Made by a program: the position numbers and the translations under genes. Source: Paragonimus westermani (lineage: Eukaryota > Platyhelminthes > Trematoda > Plagiorchiida > Troglotrematidae). Taken from it: a stretch of 64,000 nt of DNA. The stretch is from the NCBI GenBank assembly GCA_008508345.1, contig QNGE01000121.1, positions 322,532 through 386,531 on the forward strand. The letters run 5' to 3'. The notes under the pieces were generated by a model. The model saw only the letters and a list, made by a program, of their open reading frames with translations. It had not been told where the DNA came from and ran no database searches. Shown here one piece after another: positions 26,901-39,790 of the stretch (position 1 is its first letter; each line of letters begins with the position of its first letter).

Positions 26901-29242
26901 GAAACAAGTAGGTGAAGTGACTCGGAATGCGTTGAAACAAATTCAAGAGCCTCGATGGAGGCGGATGGAACATGCACCCATAGGGAGCGTGACATATGGT
27001 AGCACTGTTTCTCTGGTACACAGAGGGTACGTAATATATATCAAAAGTCAAATTCTTGGTTTAGTACCGATGCGCGCAGGTTATTATGTGCGTATACGGT
27101 CATCGTCGCTTTGCAAATTACTCTTTTTTTGAAGAAAACTGGGCTACTATGGCCATTCTTTTCTTCAGCTCTGCTGTTGCATTGTATGACGAAAGTCTTG
27201 TGTTTGTCGGCCTAACTTTTAATTCTTGCCTCTTCTTTCTCCCCTGTAGAATACAATAATACGTAGCCCATTCCTAGTCTTATATTTTCAATAGGTTTTC
27301 TGTCAGTTTATTTCTTACCATTGAAACCTCTCTTTTGTTCCTGGAAGATGAGGGTTTCAATTTCATGCTAGCCTGTCAAGTGGTTAACCAACATTGACCG
27401 TCTGGATACAAGGGTCTTCACACACACGCCCCCCGGTCTTATTTGGTCGAAGCTATACTGGGTATGAGAATCGTAATTGAAAAAAACAGGTGGTCGAGAC
27501 AAGCCTCTTGTAGTGAGTGTTATGTACAGTCATCCCCTGGCTTTGGTCTCTGTAGTAGGTTAATCCGAAACGGATGTCGCCAAACATGAGTTCAGTGCGG
27601 ATATGACAGTTTCATCGAATCGTTTGACACTATTGCTATTGCGTCGACCAGACGTGCTGACTGACTTAATCATGTCCCCACCGCTTACCCACAATGAACC
27701 ATGAGGGTGTGGTAGGGAATTGTTCTGTTTCGTGCGTGAGTCGGTACCAGTCTGAAGAACTGATTTTTGATGCATACTTCAAAATTTTTTCTCTAGCCCT
27801 CTCTTATCAAAGAACTTGCGAAACGATACATATTTGTTGTCCACGTTAAGCAACTAATAGCTGTTGGGCATTATTTGTGAGTTTTATATGAAATCCTTCG
27901 GTACTGATTCGCGGAGATATAGTAAATTATGGCTGATCTTTGAGTTTCCACCCTTCTGTACCCTAAATCGGGTTGTACGGTAAGCTGGGTTTCGGGAGTG
28001 CCTATGGTTTAAAACAAGAAAACACTAGAACAAACAATTTCGTTTTTCTAGGTGTCTGATACCTCAAAGGTAAGTGTGTATGCAAACAATACTTGTGTGG
28101 CTTCAGCCTTTTCTGTTCTACCCCTCGTTTGCGCATAGCTGCACCCGAGCGATAACCTTGTCACTTTGTACCCCTGATTTCCAGAGGTTTGCATTTCACT
28201 AACGAAACACGTTGTTGAATCGACACAGGAGATTAATGTCTGGCCAAGGTGATTGCTAGAACAGATTAACGTCAATAACGACCGGACCCCCATTCAAGTG
28301 GAACGCAAAAACGCACGTAGAAACATCAACAGACACACATGCAGGCGAGTGATCGAGCGCGCAGGCACAATCTTGCCATAGAAGGGATAAGCACATTGCT
28401 GAGCTTGATCTGATAAGATCACACGAACAAACCAAAGAGATCTCGACAAAGTGACGAGAAGCATTTCACCAGCTCTGGTTGACAAGGCGATTAAGTGCAA
28501 AACAGCAGAAACAGGCACGCGAATGTCCCAGCTTGTGTGTATGCTTTCGTATTTGGAAAACAGTAACTCGAGTGTTCACTTGTGATAAGGTATAATGCAG
28601 CAATGGGGATTTCTACCATCCATTATATTGAACAGGCAGCTGCTAGGTTATTCACGAACGTGCACATAAGAGAACAAAACATAAAACATTTGAGAGCTGG
28701 ATTACTTGTAAGATTCCTCACGAAACTTTAACTCATCTGCGTTTAACTTAAGACAACACGATAAGTCTAAGTTTAATATCATATTGTCAGCATGTACATA
28801 GGCGACTCGAATGCCACAGGGTGCTTCAATTGAGTAGAAATTGAATTGAAAACAATTAGTTGCCCAGTGTTTTGTGTTGAAAGGTTTTCGAAAAAAATAT
28901 CAAGCATAATGGTTGGGCACTGCAAATGAACCTAGATCCAATCAGCGTAAGTGACAGCAAGGCTCGTTTGTTAATGTGGGAACAAATAAGATGGACAAAA
29001 GGCACCATTCTAAAATTGACATTCCAAAGATTGTACATACGTGACCACATTTACAAACATACTGTTCCAATGCCATTCCTTCACTAAGCGTAGGACAGGC
29101 TCAGAGAATAACCTAGACCCATTGTGGAATGTTCTTTAGTAGAAAACTATGCAATAAAACGTGGGATAGTTTCAAGTGGACATGCCACTTACCGTTCGTT
29201 TGGTTTTACTCCTAACATTTACATACTGGTACATAAGTACGT

Positions 29243-29265
29243 ACACACACACACACACACACACA
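29243..29265. repeat. (AC)n microsatellite
   Basis: About eleven uninterrupted AC units, read directly from the sequence. Confidence 0.95.
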
Positions 29266-32200
29266 TGCACCTACAGCCACGGTGTTCATTTTTGCGGTTG
29301 CAAGCAAGTGCCCAAATAGAATCACACAGTCTAAACAACATCTTATGTATAACTGTAGGGTTGATACGAAAGTCTTTCGCTTTGTTTATCTACATGAACT
29401 AACAGACTTGACGGGAAAAATGGATAGGAGAGCATGTACTGGTGATGGTAACGGTGGTGGTGACACAGCCATAAAACCAAAACGCACATACTTAAAAAGA
29501 TAGATAAGAATGTCACGCAAAGAACGATCCTTCAAGCTCATGTACCCAGACATCAATTTGTGGAAAGGTACATATGTACCGGTTGGGTTGTGTGCATGTA
29601 CTTGTGTATGTACACAAGCGGCTCTACACACTGGTAAGCAGCCAGGCATACGTGCGTACATACATACTAATCAACACCAAATATTCATGCAGTCAGTGTA
29701 CAAGTGTAACTGTGCTTGCTGATTGACAGTTCACCCCCATTAACCATGCCGACATGATTAGGGTGTTTATGTGATAGCCAGGTCAGTTGTAGTTCGTTTG
29801 GGTGAATGTATAGCTCATTGCCGGTCTGATATGATTGGCTATTTACGATGTGCGGTGTGAATTCGGCCAAAAAATGTGTACTGATGTTTGCATACCTGCC
29901 ATAGTAGCATAGTTACGATTCACCATTTGAGGGTTTCTGGGTGATTGGCGGAGTTACGATTTGTGAATATGGGAACAACACAAGTGAAGTGATTTCAGTT
30001 AATCTACATTAGACTGATAGCAAACCTAGAAGTGGTATGGACCCAGTGTTTATGGAATCTTACCTTCCACAGATGGGTGCATTCTGTTGCTTGGGCGTAA
30101 AACCAGCAGGCGCTTTGTAAAATAAAATTATACGCACTCTAGAAAGATTTAGAGGGGTTAGTGAAAAACATTTTAAAAGTAACCTGGTAGTCATGCCTCT
30201 AAGTACAACTTAACCGTATTCAGTATATTCGCCGACCTGGCTGAGTGAGTCATTCGCACGATTCATGAAAACTTTATGCTTTCGAATTAAACCTGCCAAC
30301 AAGTTTACCGTCCTCTTTTTAACCACAAGCCGACTGACACAAATTGTGGACCGACCACGATGTACTTACAATCAAAAAGGAGTTGGGATCGAAGACGGCC
30401 CGAACTATGTTTGACCTTGGCCTATCCCACTTGGTTTTATGGTTTCCAAGACTAGTTATCGGTTGGGCTGATGTTACCCAGTACTGTTGCTTGTCCTGAA
30501 ACCATGTTTGACAATGTTGGCTGCACTTCTGGACGTGGTGCTGTGTGACTGGATCATGCCCAGCGTGACATGATCTAACGTGCCACCAAAATGAAGTAAG
30601 ATGTTGTGGCCGACCATCTGGTCGCTTGATCTGTAAACGATTGCTTTTCAGACACTGGGCTTGGCGTGCTTTCAGATCAGTTTTACCACGATCGTGTCGT
30701 GCATTGGACCGACGAAAAGTTTAAGTTCTGTAATAACCTCTCGCATTGTGAAATGTTGAGGGCGTTCGAATTTTCTTGAAAAGAAAGTTTGGAATTTTGC
30801 ATCTTGCTGAGGCGACGGAATGCAAGAAAGTGAACGTAAAACATTTGAACTGACCGTGTTTTACTGACTTCGTGTGGACTGATCACATCCGCTGTTCGCG
30901 AACCGTTTAGAAGTTTTAGACTGATATCTGGTAGGCATGATAAAAGAGTGAACACCAGAAATCTCTGAATAACTTTCATGGTATTCTAAGGGTGAATTTG
31001 CAGTATACTGTTCACCAGAACGACACTGGGGAACCATCGTTGTTTGATGGTTCCAACATTATGAGTGGTAAATGTATACTTTACCCATTGCTGTGCAGCA
31101 CCTTCTGAAGCACGACTTCACTGTTATAATGTTGTCGTCACCAGTATTTCGGAAACATTATTCAGTTTACACATTGAATATCCCGCTTAATTTTCCGGTC
31201 CGCTACGGAGACCTGACTTGTCTTCTGGGAAAGGAGTTCCATTTGGGGTTGCCGAGTTTCAACTAACCACCACCCTTCTAAATCTTACAAGTACTTCATA
31301 TGTTCAAATGAAATTGTCATCACTTGCTTCCTCGTCAGTAAGTCCTGACGCTTCAATCTATGGTTCGAAAGGATCCAGCATGTATGTTTAAGTCTGTAAA
31401 ACCTGTGATTTGCATCCATTTAATCGTAGCTCTAGTGTTAAGGTATATTACAGGAAGTGTGGTCAGTGGTAACACATATGATTGTTGTTCCGCCAGTTCG
31501 ATAGTACTAGAAGTGGGTTAGTATTGTAAATTTTGACTACATTTCTTGTACATTAACTCAAGAACATTCACAGTTGATAACCCTCCGGTTCTGCCGTTTT
31601 AAAATTAGGGGCAATTATGTTCTCTTCGGCGCCACTAGTGTGTTCGTGGTCCAGATAAAGGATATTTGTCGGTTATTTGTTGTAGTGGCAATGTCATTAG
31701 GGTTTAGTTTGTCTCAGTAAAACCCCTGGAAAATATTGGTCACATGAGACAGAGTGAATCAAGCGTTTTCAGATGCCAATCAGCGTATACTAAATAACCC
31801 ATCCATACTGTCACGATCACTTAACCATTAGCATGTAACTCACTGCTTAAACTGAATGAATCTCAACACAAAAGTTATGATTTACGTCCGCGTGTGTGTC
31901 AGTTGTTTTGGAAGCAGTAGATCGTTTGACTTAAAGGTACAACACCTAAGGGTGAACAGATGTTAAACTTGATTACTGTAAAACCTTACATGGAACCATT
32001 TTTTGATGCTTTATGTTAGTTTATATTGCATCTGAAATGAAACTATTCGACCTGAATTACAACTCAGTTTTCATAGGTGTAAGAAATAATGTTACGACAA
32101 AAAAAATGAAACGCTAACTTCTGTTACTGACCAGTAATGTTCACACGAACCGACTGGGTTGTGATGGTGGAAGGCAACAAAGATGATGGTGCTGAACAGT

Positions 32201-32562
32201 TTAGTCTTCAATTTGATCTCTACTTGGTATTTGAGCCTTTGAGACGAAAGAAGACTCGAAATTGGATGACGTAAATAACCAAAGATATTAACTTTTGGCC
32301 GATTCAAGAAGGAGCCTGAGGTATACTTGCGCAACTCATTATTCACGATCCATTAATGAAACTAGTTCAACTGATCAATTTTAAACTGAATTAAACGAAA
32401 CACAGAATTATTGCGACATGTTCTAAAAACGTGAGGGTGGCCTTTTGTACGAGTTTATATTTATCAGGTAAGAGTGCATCCACATTCGTGTCCTCGAGGT
32501 GTTTACAGTGGCTTTGGTTCAACCTACTCACTCGAGATCTACTTTGCGATCTCCTCATTGTA

Positions 32563-33247
32563 ACCGTTAACTGTGTAGACAGAACTTTTCTCAGTTTAAA
32601 GCCATTAGACACATAGTCACATGTCAATCTTACAGTGTGTAGAATCAATCAGGAGTCACGGCCATACACAGTCAATCGGGGCAGCTGTAAACCTCTTGAG
32701 TCGAGGCAGGACAACACAGAATATTGAGGGTTCACTCAGATAAAACTGATCTGCATATAAATCAGTAAACGGTTAGCGAATCACACATCCTACAATCAAG
32801 TGAAATCTGAGCACGAAACTTAATCATCAGCAGGTGTCAGTCAATGATGCGGTAGCGTATGCAATTCAATGAGGCGATAGGAACTAAGCGAAAGTGAGAG
32901 TTCAGACGAGGGTTTGTAGTGTGAGTTCGGAGTATGTCACGTGTAACACTGTGAGAAATGTTCGGCCGGTATTTGGTGTAACTAACACATGGGGATATAC
33001 ATATATATATATATGCATATAGGGCGTGCAGTGCGATAGTTTGACCTGTGGGTATAGGTATAGTAGTAGTTGAGATTGGCGTTGTGCACACTACCGTTTG
33101 TGGATGGGTAGCTGGGTGGTATCTTCGGCGGACCGGGTGTGGAGTTTCGGTGGTACGAGCTTGCCGGCAGATATTTCGCCATCACACTCTCGATTTCAAC
33201 TGTAGTGATCCAAGCGTAAATTTCATTGATTCTGGTCAGAATCAACG
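32563..33247 (-). repeat. Left arm of a 0.67-kb inverted repeat pair
   Basis: The reverse complement of this segment matches 39129-39790 almost base for base. I saw only a few substitutions (for example at 32567 and in the GCCTCGA(C/A)TCAAGAGG block) and one indel of about 25 bases near the inner end, where this arm is longer. The match stops abruptly on both sides. The arm contains an (AT)7 run at 33001-33014 and ends inward with the near-palindrome TTGATTCTGGTCAGAATCAA at 33226-33245. An 84-codon open frame is identical in both arms, but this only reflects DNA identity and resembles no known protein. Terminal inverted repeats, target-site duplications or a polymerase gene were not found, so the repeat class is unknown. 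Confidence 0.95.
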
Positions 33248-36200
33248 CGAGAACTTCAAACCTGTTTGGTGTTATTTACTAAAGTGTGTGGTGCTGTGTG
33301 CGCTATTACGTGTGTAGAAAGTTAGCAATATTTCCGGCTTTTTGTTTGACTCACTGGTTGAATCAATACCTGACGACTGAACACAGAACTGCTAGCACTG
33401 TGAGTGACCGGTCCCCATTGCGTCTATATCAGAGTAATCTCCGTCTGGAGAGCCTTCAGCTGCAGTGTGTCTACGAAAAATTTTCGTCAGTCACAAGTAA
33501 GCGTAACCACGGTCACCAGAACCTGAGATATCATATTGTAATTCCGAAAAAAATTTTCTCTCTTTAGGCAAGATGTACATCTTTTGAAGAAGATGACCCC
33601 AGAATCAAGCAGACGCGGCCGTGCTACATGTAGTTTTTTGATTGCCGATCCAAATCACTCAAAGCCACATCACGTGAATAGTGTACAAAATAACGATGGG
33701 CGCTTACCGTCAAACTAATTTTGCTCTATAAAACTGCGATATCCACGGTCTGAAACAGTTTCTTGTATCTATTGATTTTGCCTGCAATCCATGTGTGCAA
33801 CTCTGTAAAACAAGATCCCGCGGGAGCTGAAAGCCAATAACCTTTATCCAAAGAAAGCTTCACCAGTTAAACCTTTTTTCAATTTTAGTGGTTAACCCTA
33901 ACAGCTTTCCGTCTTGGTGTCCAGGCTTTGTTCTCGGAGATCACTATTTATAAGCGCGTTTTTCTCACAAGTTTTGTAATGATTGGGCAATCGTTACGGA
34001 TCACTCCGTGTCCGTCTTTGAATGGTAAGTGTGTACTTTTCGTCTTAACTCCAAGCTAGCCATATGGAAACTATTGTTGCTATAGCGGGATAGTTAATGC
34101 ATTTTGAAATTTCTCTTACGAAAAGCCCAAGCAAACAGTAGTTTTGCAGGCCCTGTTCATAGATCTCCTACCTTATCTTTCTTGATTTAGGCCGGTTGAG
34201 AAGTTTGTGGGTAAAAACACCTGTGGGTGCGCATGAATAAACTTTGCTGATGTAAAAACACGAGCCTCTTCTGGGATTCAGTCAAATTCAGGGGACAGTC
34301 CGGATATAAACGCTGCAAGCTGTATAGTCATGCAAGTCTTTGAACAAAAGCGACTGGGTTGACCGCAGCATTCAGACCACATGGATTTGATAGCATTGCT
34401 CCCTCTCCAACCTGCAGCACGTTCACGGATGCACAATGGCTCAGTAACGGATGAACTAATGATCTTTCACTAGTGGCATCTTAACAAACAACGCTTAATT
34501 GGTTTTCGATGAGTAGTGGTCGTTCATTTAATCACTGGTTCCCATCTTCTTTCGTCTGCTCAACTTGCAAAGTGTAATTAACACTATTTTTGTACCGGTG
34601 TTTTTGTTGTAAGACCTGTTTCCTGCCAAAATTGACAGTGTTGTCAAGGCAGATTAACTCACTCCAATGTATTAAACTGTAGATCGTAAGTGCAGTAAAC
34701 TACTGACATCTTCTGTTGTACTCCAAATCACCCTGTTCATCTTGTCCAAAAATCTATGCAACCGTTTCTTACTTTGAATAGGAACAACTCTTTAAATCCA
34801 TAACGATATGAATTTTCTTCACTGCATACACTTTCACTCGTTATATGCCTGCTAATTTATACAACTATCGAAATGAGCAGTGAATTCAGGTACTTTCAAT
34901 AGGAGTTCCACATTCATAAATGCTACATGCCGACTACTTTTGAACATAGCAATTGTGTGATGGCGTCGCTACGCCTAAGGAATGAGATGGACAAGCCCTG
35001 GAGTTGTTTGCACATGTTATCCCAGAACCTAGTAAAGTGCGTTAGTTTCATTTGGGCAAACTACAACAGCCACACCGATTATCGTGACTAAATCACAACA
35101 ATCTGTCTACTTCATGTTTCAGCTCACAATGCGCCTATTGTCGACCAGAGTGATTTTATCGCTCGCTGTTTCACGTAATGTCAAACTGAGTCCCGTGGTT
35201 CGGATTTTTTGAGCACCGTGGATAAAAATGCGGAAGGGACGCGCGAACGTGAACATGCAACTTTCATAAGCTGGTCACACAGAATTCAAGTTGTCCTCAT
35301 CTTCGTCGACCTGTTGTCGTAGCAGTTGTTTTGTTTTCTACTAGTTCGGTGAATTCAACCGAACCGATTTCGACGCCAAAATGATGCCAGCCATTGTTTG
35401 AAGGCGGACAGGTTACTCTGAAATGCTTTGCATGCATCTGTTTGCTTGTGCAAAAGAGTGTTTGTTCGGGTGTGCGTTGGTATGTTCCTGTTGCAGACAG
35501 ACAATTGGCTGATTATTTGCTTACTCTCCGACTGGTTGGAAACCTGTATGGTATGTAAATTTAGATGATTATTTCCCTCGACAAAAGTTCATACAATGAA
35601 AATCGTTTCGTCTGCAACTGTTGAGGCAAACAATGTAGTGAGTTTTCTCTACATTCCAACAACGCATACATAGTAAACCTGGAAGTAGAACATGACATCG
35701 CAAACTGATTCAGTCACTCACTAACGTGTTCTTTTACTGATGGGCCGTGACCAGTTTTTACAGAGTTCTCTAGATCACTACTTGACAGGCAAGCCAACAT
35801 TATAGCGTCGTGGTTGAACAACCAGTTTAAAGGGTCACCCTTTTGATACATAAAGTCTTTACTGACTTGGCTTAACTTATAGTCCAATGCTTTCTCGGAC
35901 GGTGGTCATTTAAATTCTTTGTAACCATAACCCTGCTCAGTAGTTATTATACCAGAAGGATCCATCTGAGCGAAAATGGTGAATTTCTTTGATCATAGCA
36001 GTAAGTTTGAGTTGGTTTAATTTCACATCTTCTGTCAGGCAGAACACCATTAGGTATGCAATGAAACTCGGTTTTGAGTTAATTTAGCCCACGTTAACCA
36101 AGGTTGCGATAGTAGAAGTTTGTTGGAGATTTTGTCTTAGTATGCTTCTGATTAAGATGCTGTCCTCCTCAGACGGACCTTTAAAGAAACAGCTATCACT

Positions 36201-39128
36201 CAACTTTCATGGCACCAATCCAATCCATTAAGTAGGAGTTTTTTCACTAGCTTGAACTGTAGTGAGTTGGCCATGTCATATACAAACAGACTATCCATCT
36301 CAACAGTAGCAACCAGATAATGAATGTCACTAAGACGTATGAAGCTGAGAGTGACTAGACTTAGTCAGAGAGTTCGCTCTACTTCTTACCAGAGAATTGC
36401 TGGGCAGTTTCCTTCCATGATGTATATAAGCAACTCAACGAATGCTCACAGAAATTATGTGCCTGTTAGATGTTTTCAGTTTTCATGGTGGAGGTAGGCT
36501 AAAACAATGCAAAGTAATATAGGATTTTGATGGATGTACGCTGGAAGTCACCCATAACTGGTTGGGATTATCGCCTTCCCTTGGGCTTTAACGTCCAAAT
36601 TTTAGAAAATAGCACTAGGGCTCGTCAGTAGTGCATATCCTTGCCACGGTCGGAGATAGAACTCGAGCCACGCCCTCACAAGACAACCGTTTCGATTACT
36701 TTGCCATTCGCCTTTTAGAATATCATAAGCGAAAGCTCACCCTCATCCGTCTGTGAGAAGTAGTCACAATTCCGAATCGTTTCGAAAGCAAACGCAACAA
36801 CTACGACCCTAAATGTCCCACTACTTATCGGTAATCTAAATACAACTTAGCAGACGTATTGGATTCTGTGACTTTCGTTTGGACTGAATTCCTGGTTGTG
36901 GGAAAAATGTTTGGAAGAAGAATTTCGATGTTTTACTTTTTTGTTAAAATAATGGACCGGTGAGTCGGAATGAACTATCAGACAGGGCGACATTGAAGAG
37001 ACCGGCTCTCGACCACTGGCTATGAATAAATTGACGGCTGACTGAATTGTGGTGTGTTATAGTTTTTCTACATAGAAGTCGACTAGGAACAATCCCGGTG
37101 AGATCTTACTTTTCATCAGTACAACGCTACAACGATTGACAACCGCACCTCATAGGTACATCAAAATTTGAATTTGTAAGCCTTGGTAGCAGCAGTCCAA
37201 TGCATTGTACGGTCTGGGACAAAATAAATCACCATTTCTAGCGTCGAATATTGACTCTATATAAAATGTGAACATAATTTGAGGACTTATATTAACATCC
37301 CACACACAATGGACAATTTCGAAGGAAGTACTCGGACTTCAAAAGTGTCTGACATTGCCGGCTAGTTCAGAAACATCACCAACTACTTATATGCGGTTGA
37401 ATTATGGATAAGAAAACAAGTCTATCTAGGAAAATCGGATGACTGACCCAAAAGCAAATTAATAGCCCAAGTAAACCACTTCTAAGACCAGAAGCTTGGT
37501 TGTGTGTTGGAAATAGTACCACTGAACACAAAAAAAGCCAGCTTAACGTTATGTAACAAGAAGGTAACCAAATGATCTGAATGGACATTATAACTAATGA
37601 ACTGACTAAACCGCGCGGTCAGTGTAGTCGGGTTTCCAGCTTTGTCAAAATTACGTGCCGGGATGTGGCAGTGACTTTGTCAACCTCCGTTGAAAGTCTT
37701 CATGCACGCATGTGTTCGTGCTTCACTGTGAGTGGAAGTTAATTAATAAACACAGGGGGTACAGAATAATTGATGTATTTATTTGTTCGCAGAGCTTGGC
37801 CTTGGGCTCCAGACATTGCATCTCACATGGGGTGGCATCTCAGTGAGTAGGTGTTATACGTATAGGCTTGAGTACGAGCCGTATTTCTTGAATGAGATAC
37901 CTTCGCGCACTTTAGGTAGTAACCGCCACAAAGTGGAGTAGCACTAGTGAACAGAATATGGACTAAGCTTCGTTTATGAAAAAGTCTTTTATACAAGCCA
38001 CCTTCTTACTTTGGAGTTGACCGATTCTATTCTGACAGACAGACTTGTATTTGCTGATAGGCGAAAACTGAGTGGTACCCATCCCAATAAGTTTTATTGC
38101 GGCGACGGTGAAATTGCAATCAATCAGCGTGGTGCGTTTTAATCCTTTCATCGATTTTTCCCATTGTAATAATTCTTCAATATTTAATCTGTGAGATGAC
38201 TTCATTTACTGTTAATCGTAATCGATGTCATTCAAAAGCAAAACTTACACGAAGCTGAACAGTACTTAGTTTACACATTATGTGCGATTTTCACGCACAC
38301 GCCATCAGCCGTCGTCCGTATGAGGTCAACTACTTCTCCCCTAAACTGCCCATTAACCTGCGTCTCCCAGTACGCTTGTGAGGATTCACGAAGATGCTGT
38401 CAACCTTTAGTCTTGGGTCAATATGCCACGCCCAGTTTGAATAACTAAAACAATTTCAAGATAAAACAGCTTGTTATAAAATTACCCGTCTCAAGGATGA
38501 AAAATGTCATGTTATATCGGCAAGCGGAGAGTAGGTTTATCATCCCTGCACACAAAATGACACCCTTTCACCCATATCTGATAGAGAGCGAGATGTCCCA
38601 GAATGTTTAAAACAGACCAGCAATCACCCTAACTGATCGACTTGGGCACCCCGAAAATGATTCGAGCAATGTTGGCGGAGTGCCTGACACTCCGCAGGGT
38701 TGTTTGCTGAAGCGCATCTAACACGATGTGCTTTCCATTTTAGAATTTTTATCAATCCAAGGATCACTTGGAAAGTTCTGCTACAAATTAAATTCTTTGC
38801 GTCTCACTTCTATAAGACGAACGTTGATGGGACTCAGGTTGGGTTAGAAAATATACCTGAGTCCAGGTTAATCTGTAATTCTTCCTCTAATAAGATTTAC
38901 GTGAAATTTTTATTTTGAAGATCATCAATCATTTACCGTCTATCACCCTGTGAAAGCAGTCGGATGTGAAAAAAGTTGGACTGAAAAGAGAATGTGAAAG
39001 GTTAAAAAGATTACGACAGGCAGGATACACGCTATGTAGACGAATATCGTAGAATAAATCTGCTAACTTTATCGCTCAGTACTTTCTAACTCACCTTTCA
39101 TAGAAATGCACTCAAAACAAAGCCATTA
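33248..39128. other. 5.9-kb spacer between the inverted arms, no gene
   Basis: No transposase, reverse transcriptase or host gene is recognisable between the two arms. The longest frames are under 95 codons. The spacer contains the degenerate SINE-like unit at 36560-36740 and otherwise ordinary AT-rich sequence. Absence of coding capacity argues against the arms being the ends of one autonomous element, unless its interior has decayed beyond recognition. Confidence 0.6.
36560..36740 (-). repeat. SINE-like unit with degenerate hammerhead motif
   Basis: On the minus strand the order is: a decayed tRNA-like promoter region (GGCTCGAGTTCTATCTCCG as B-box-like stretch), then GACCGTGGCAAGGATATGC, then ACTACTGACGAGCCCTAG (CTGACGAG box, complement at 36621-36628). 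This is the order expected of trematode Sm-alpha-like SINEs, in which a tRNA-type Pol III promoter precedes a hammerhead ribozyme. The ribozyme box CTGACGAG is intact here, but the stem II 3' strand and the GAAA box are lost (GCTATTTTC follows). The element is therefore expected to be catalytically dead. Boundaries are approximate. Confidence 0.45.
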
Positions 39129-39790
39129 CGTTGATTCTGATCAGAATCAACACGTAAAATCGAGAGTGTGATGGCGAAATATCTACCGGCAAGCTCGTAC
39201 CACCGAAACTCCACACCCGGTCCGCCGAAGATACCACCCAGCTACCCATCCACAAACGGTAGTGTGCACAACGCCAATCTCAACTACTACTATACCTATA
39301 CCCACAGGTCAAACTATCGCACTGCACGCCCTATATGCATATATATATATATGTATATCCCCATGTGTTAGTTACACCAAATACCGGCCGAACATTTCTC
39401 ACAGTGTTACACGTGACATACTCCGAACTCACACTACAAACCCTCGTCTGAACTCTCACTTTCGCTTAGTTCCTATCGCCTCATTGAATTGCATACGCTA
39501 CCGCATCATTGACTGACACCTGCTGATGATTAAGTTTCGTGCTCAGATTTCACTTGATTGTAGGATGTGTGATTCGCTAACCGTTTACTGATTTATATGC
39601 AGATCAGTTTTATCTGAGTGAACCCTCAATATTCTGTGTTGTCCTGCCTCGAATCAAGAGGTTTACAGCTGCCCCAATTGACTGTGTATGGCCGTGACTC
39701 CTGATTGATTCTACACACTGTAAGATTGACATGTGACTATGTGTCTAATGGCTTTAAACTGAGAAAAGTTCTGTCTACACAGTTAGCGGT
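39129..39790 (+). repeat. Right arm of the inverted repeat pair
   Basis: Near-identical inverted copy of 32563-33247. It starts next to a perfect 20-base palindrome, TTGATTCTGATCAGAATCAA at 39131-39150, and ends at GTTAGCGGT. The (AT)7 run at 39339-39352 has the same length as in the other arm, which is notable because such runs usually change quickly. That supports a recent duplication or homogenisation by gene conversion. The arm lacks about 25 bases found in the left copy just inside the palindrome. Confidence 0.95.

Larger units (their letters stand above)
17972..32562. other. Non-coding stretch, few repeats
   Basis: No gene recognised. The stretch holds a SINE-like unit around 23800-23960 and an (AC)n microsatellite at 29243-29265, both listed separately. 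Open frames up to about 115 codons occur (19145-19492, 23334-23678) but resemble no family I know and are within chance expectation. A segment around 21100-21560 looks less AT-rich than its surroundings and could be repeat-derived, but I see no motif that identifies it. Confidence 0.55.

Noticed and set aside
33226..39150. The identical 84-codon frames in the two arms as a conserved protein
   Set aside because: Identity simply follows from nearly identical DNA; there is no sign of selection on the reading frame.
39515..39545. CTGATGA in the right repeat arm as a hammerhead core
   Set aside because: No GAAA box follows at a usable distance and no stem II forms.
32563..39790. The inverted arms as Penelope terminal repeats or Helitron ends
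   Set aside because: No polymerase or helicase lies between them, the palindrome has no CTRR end next to it, and no hammerhead is present in the arms.
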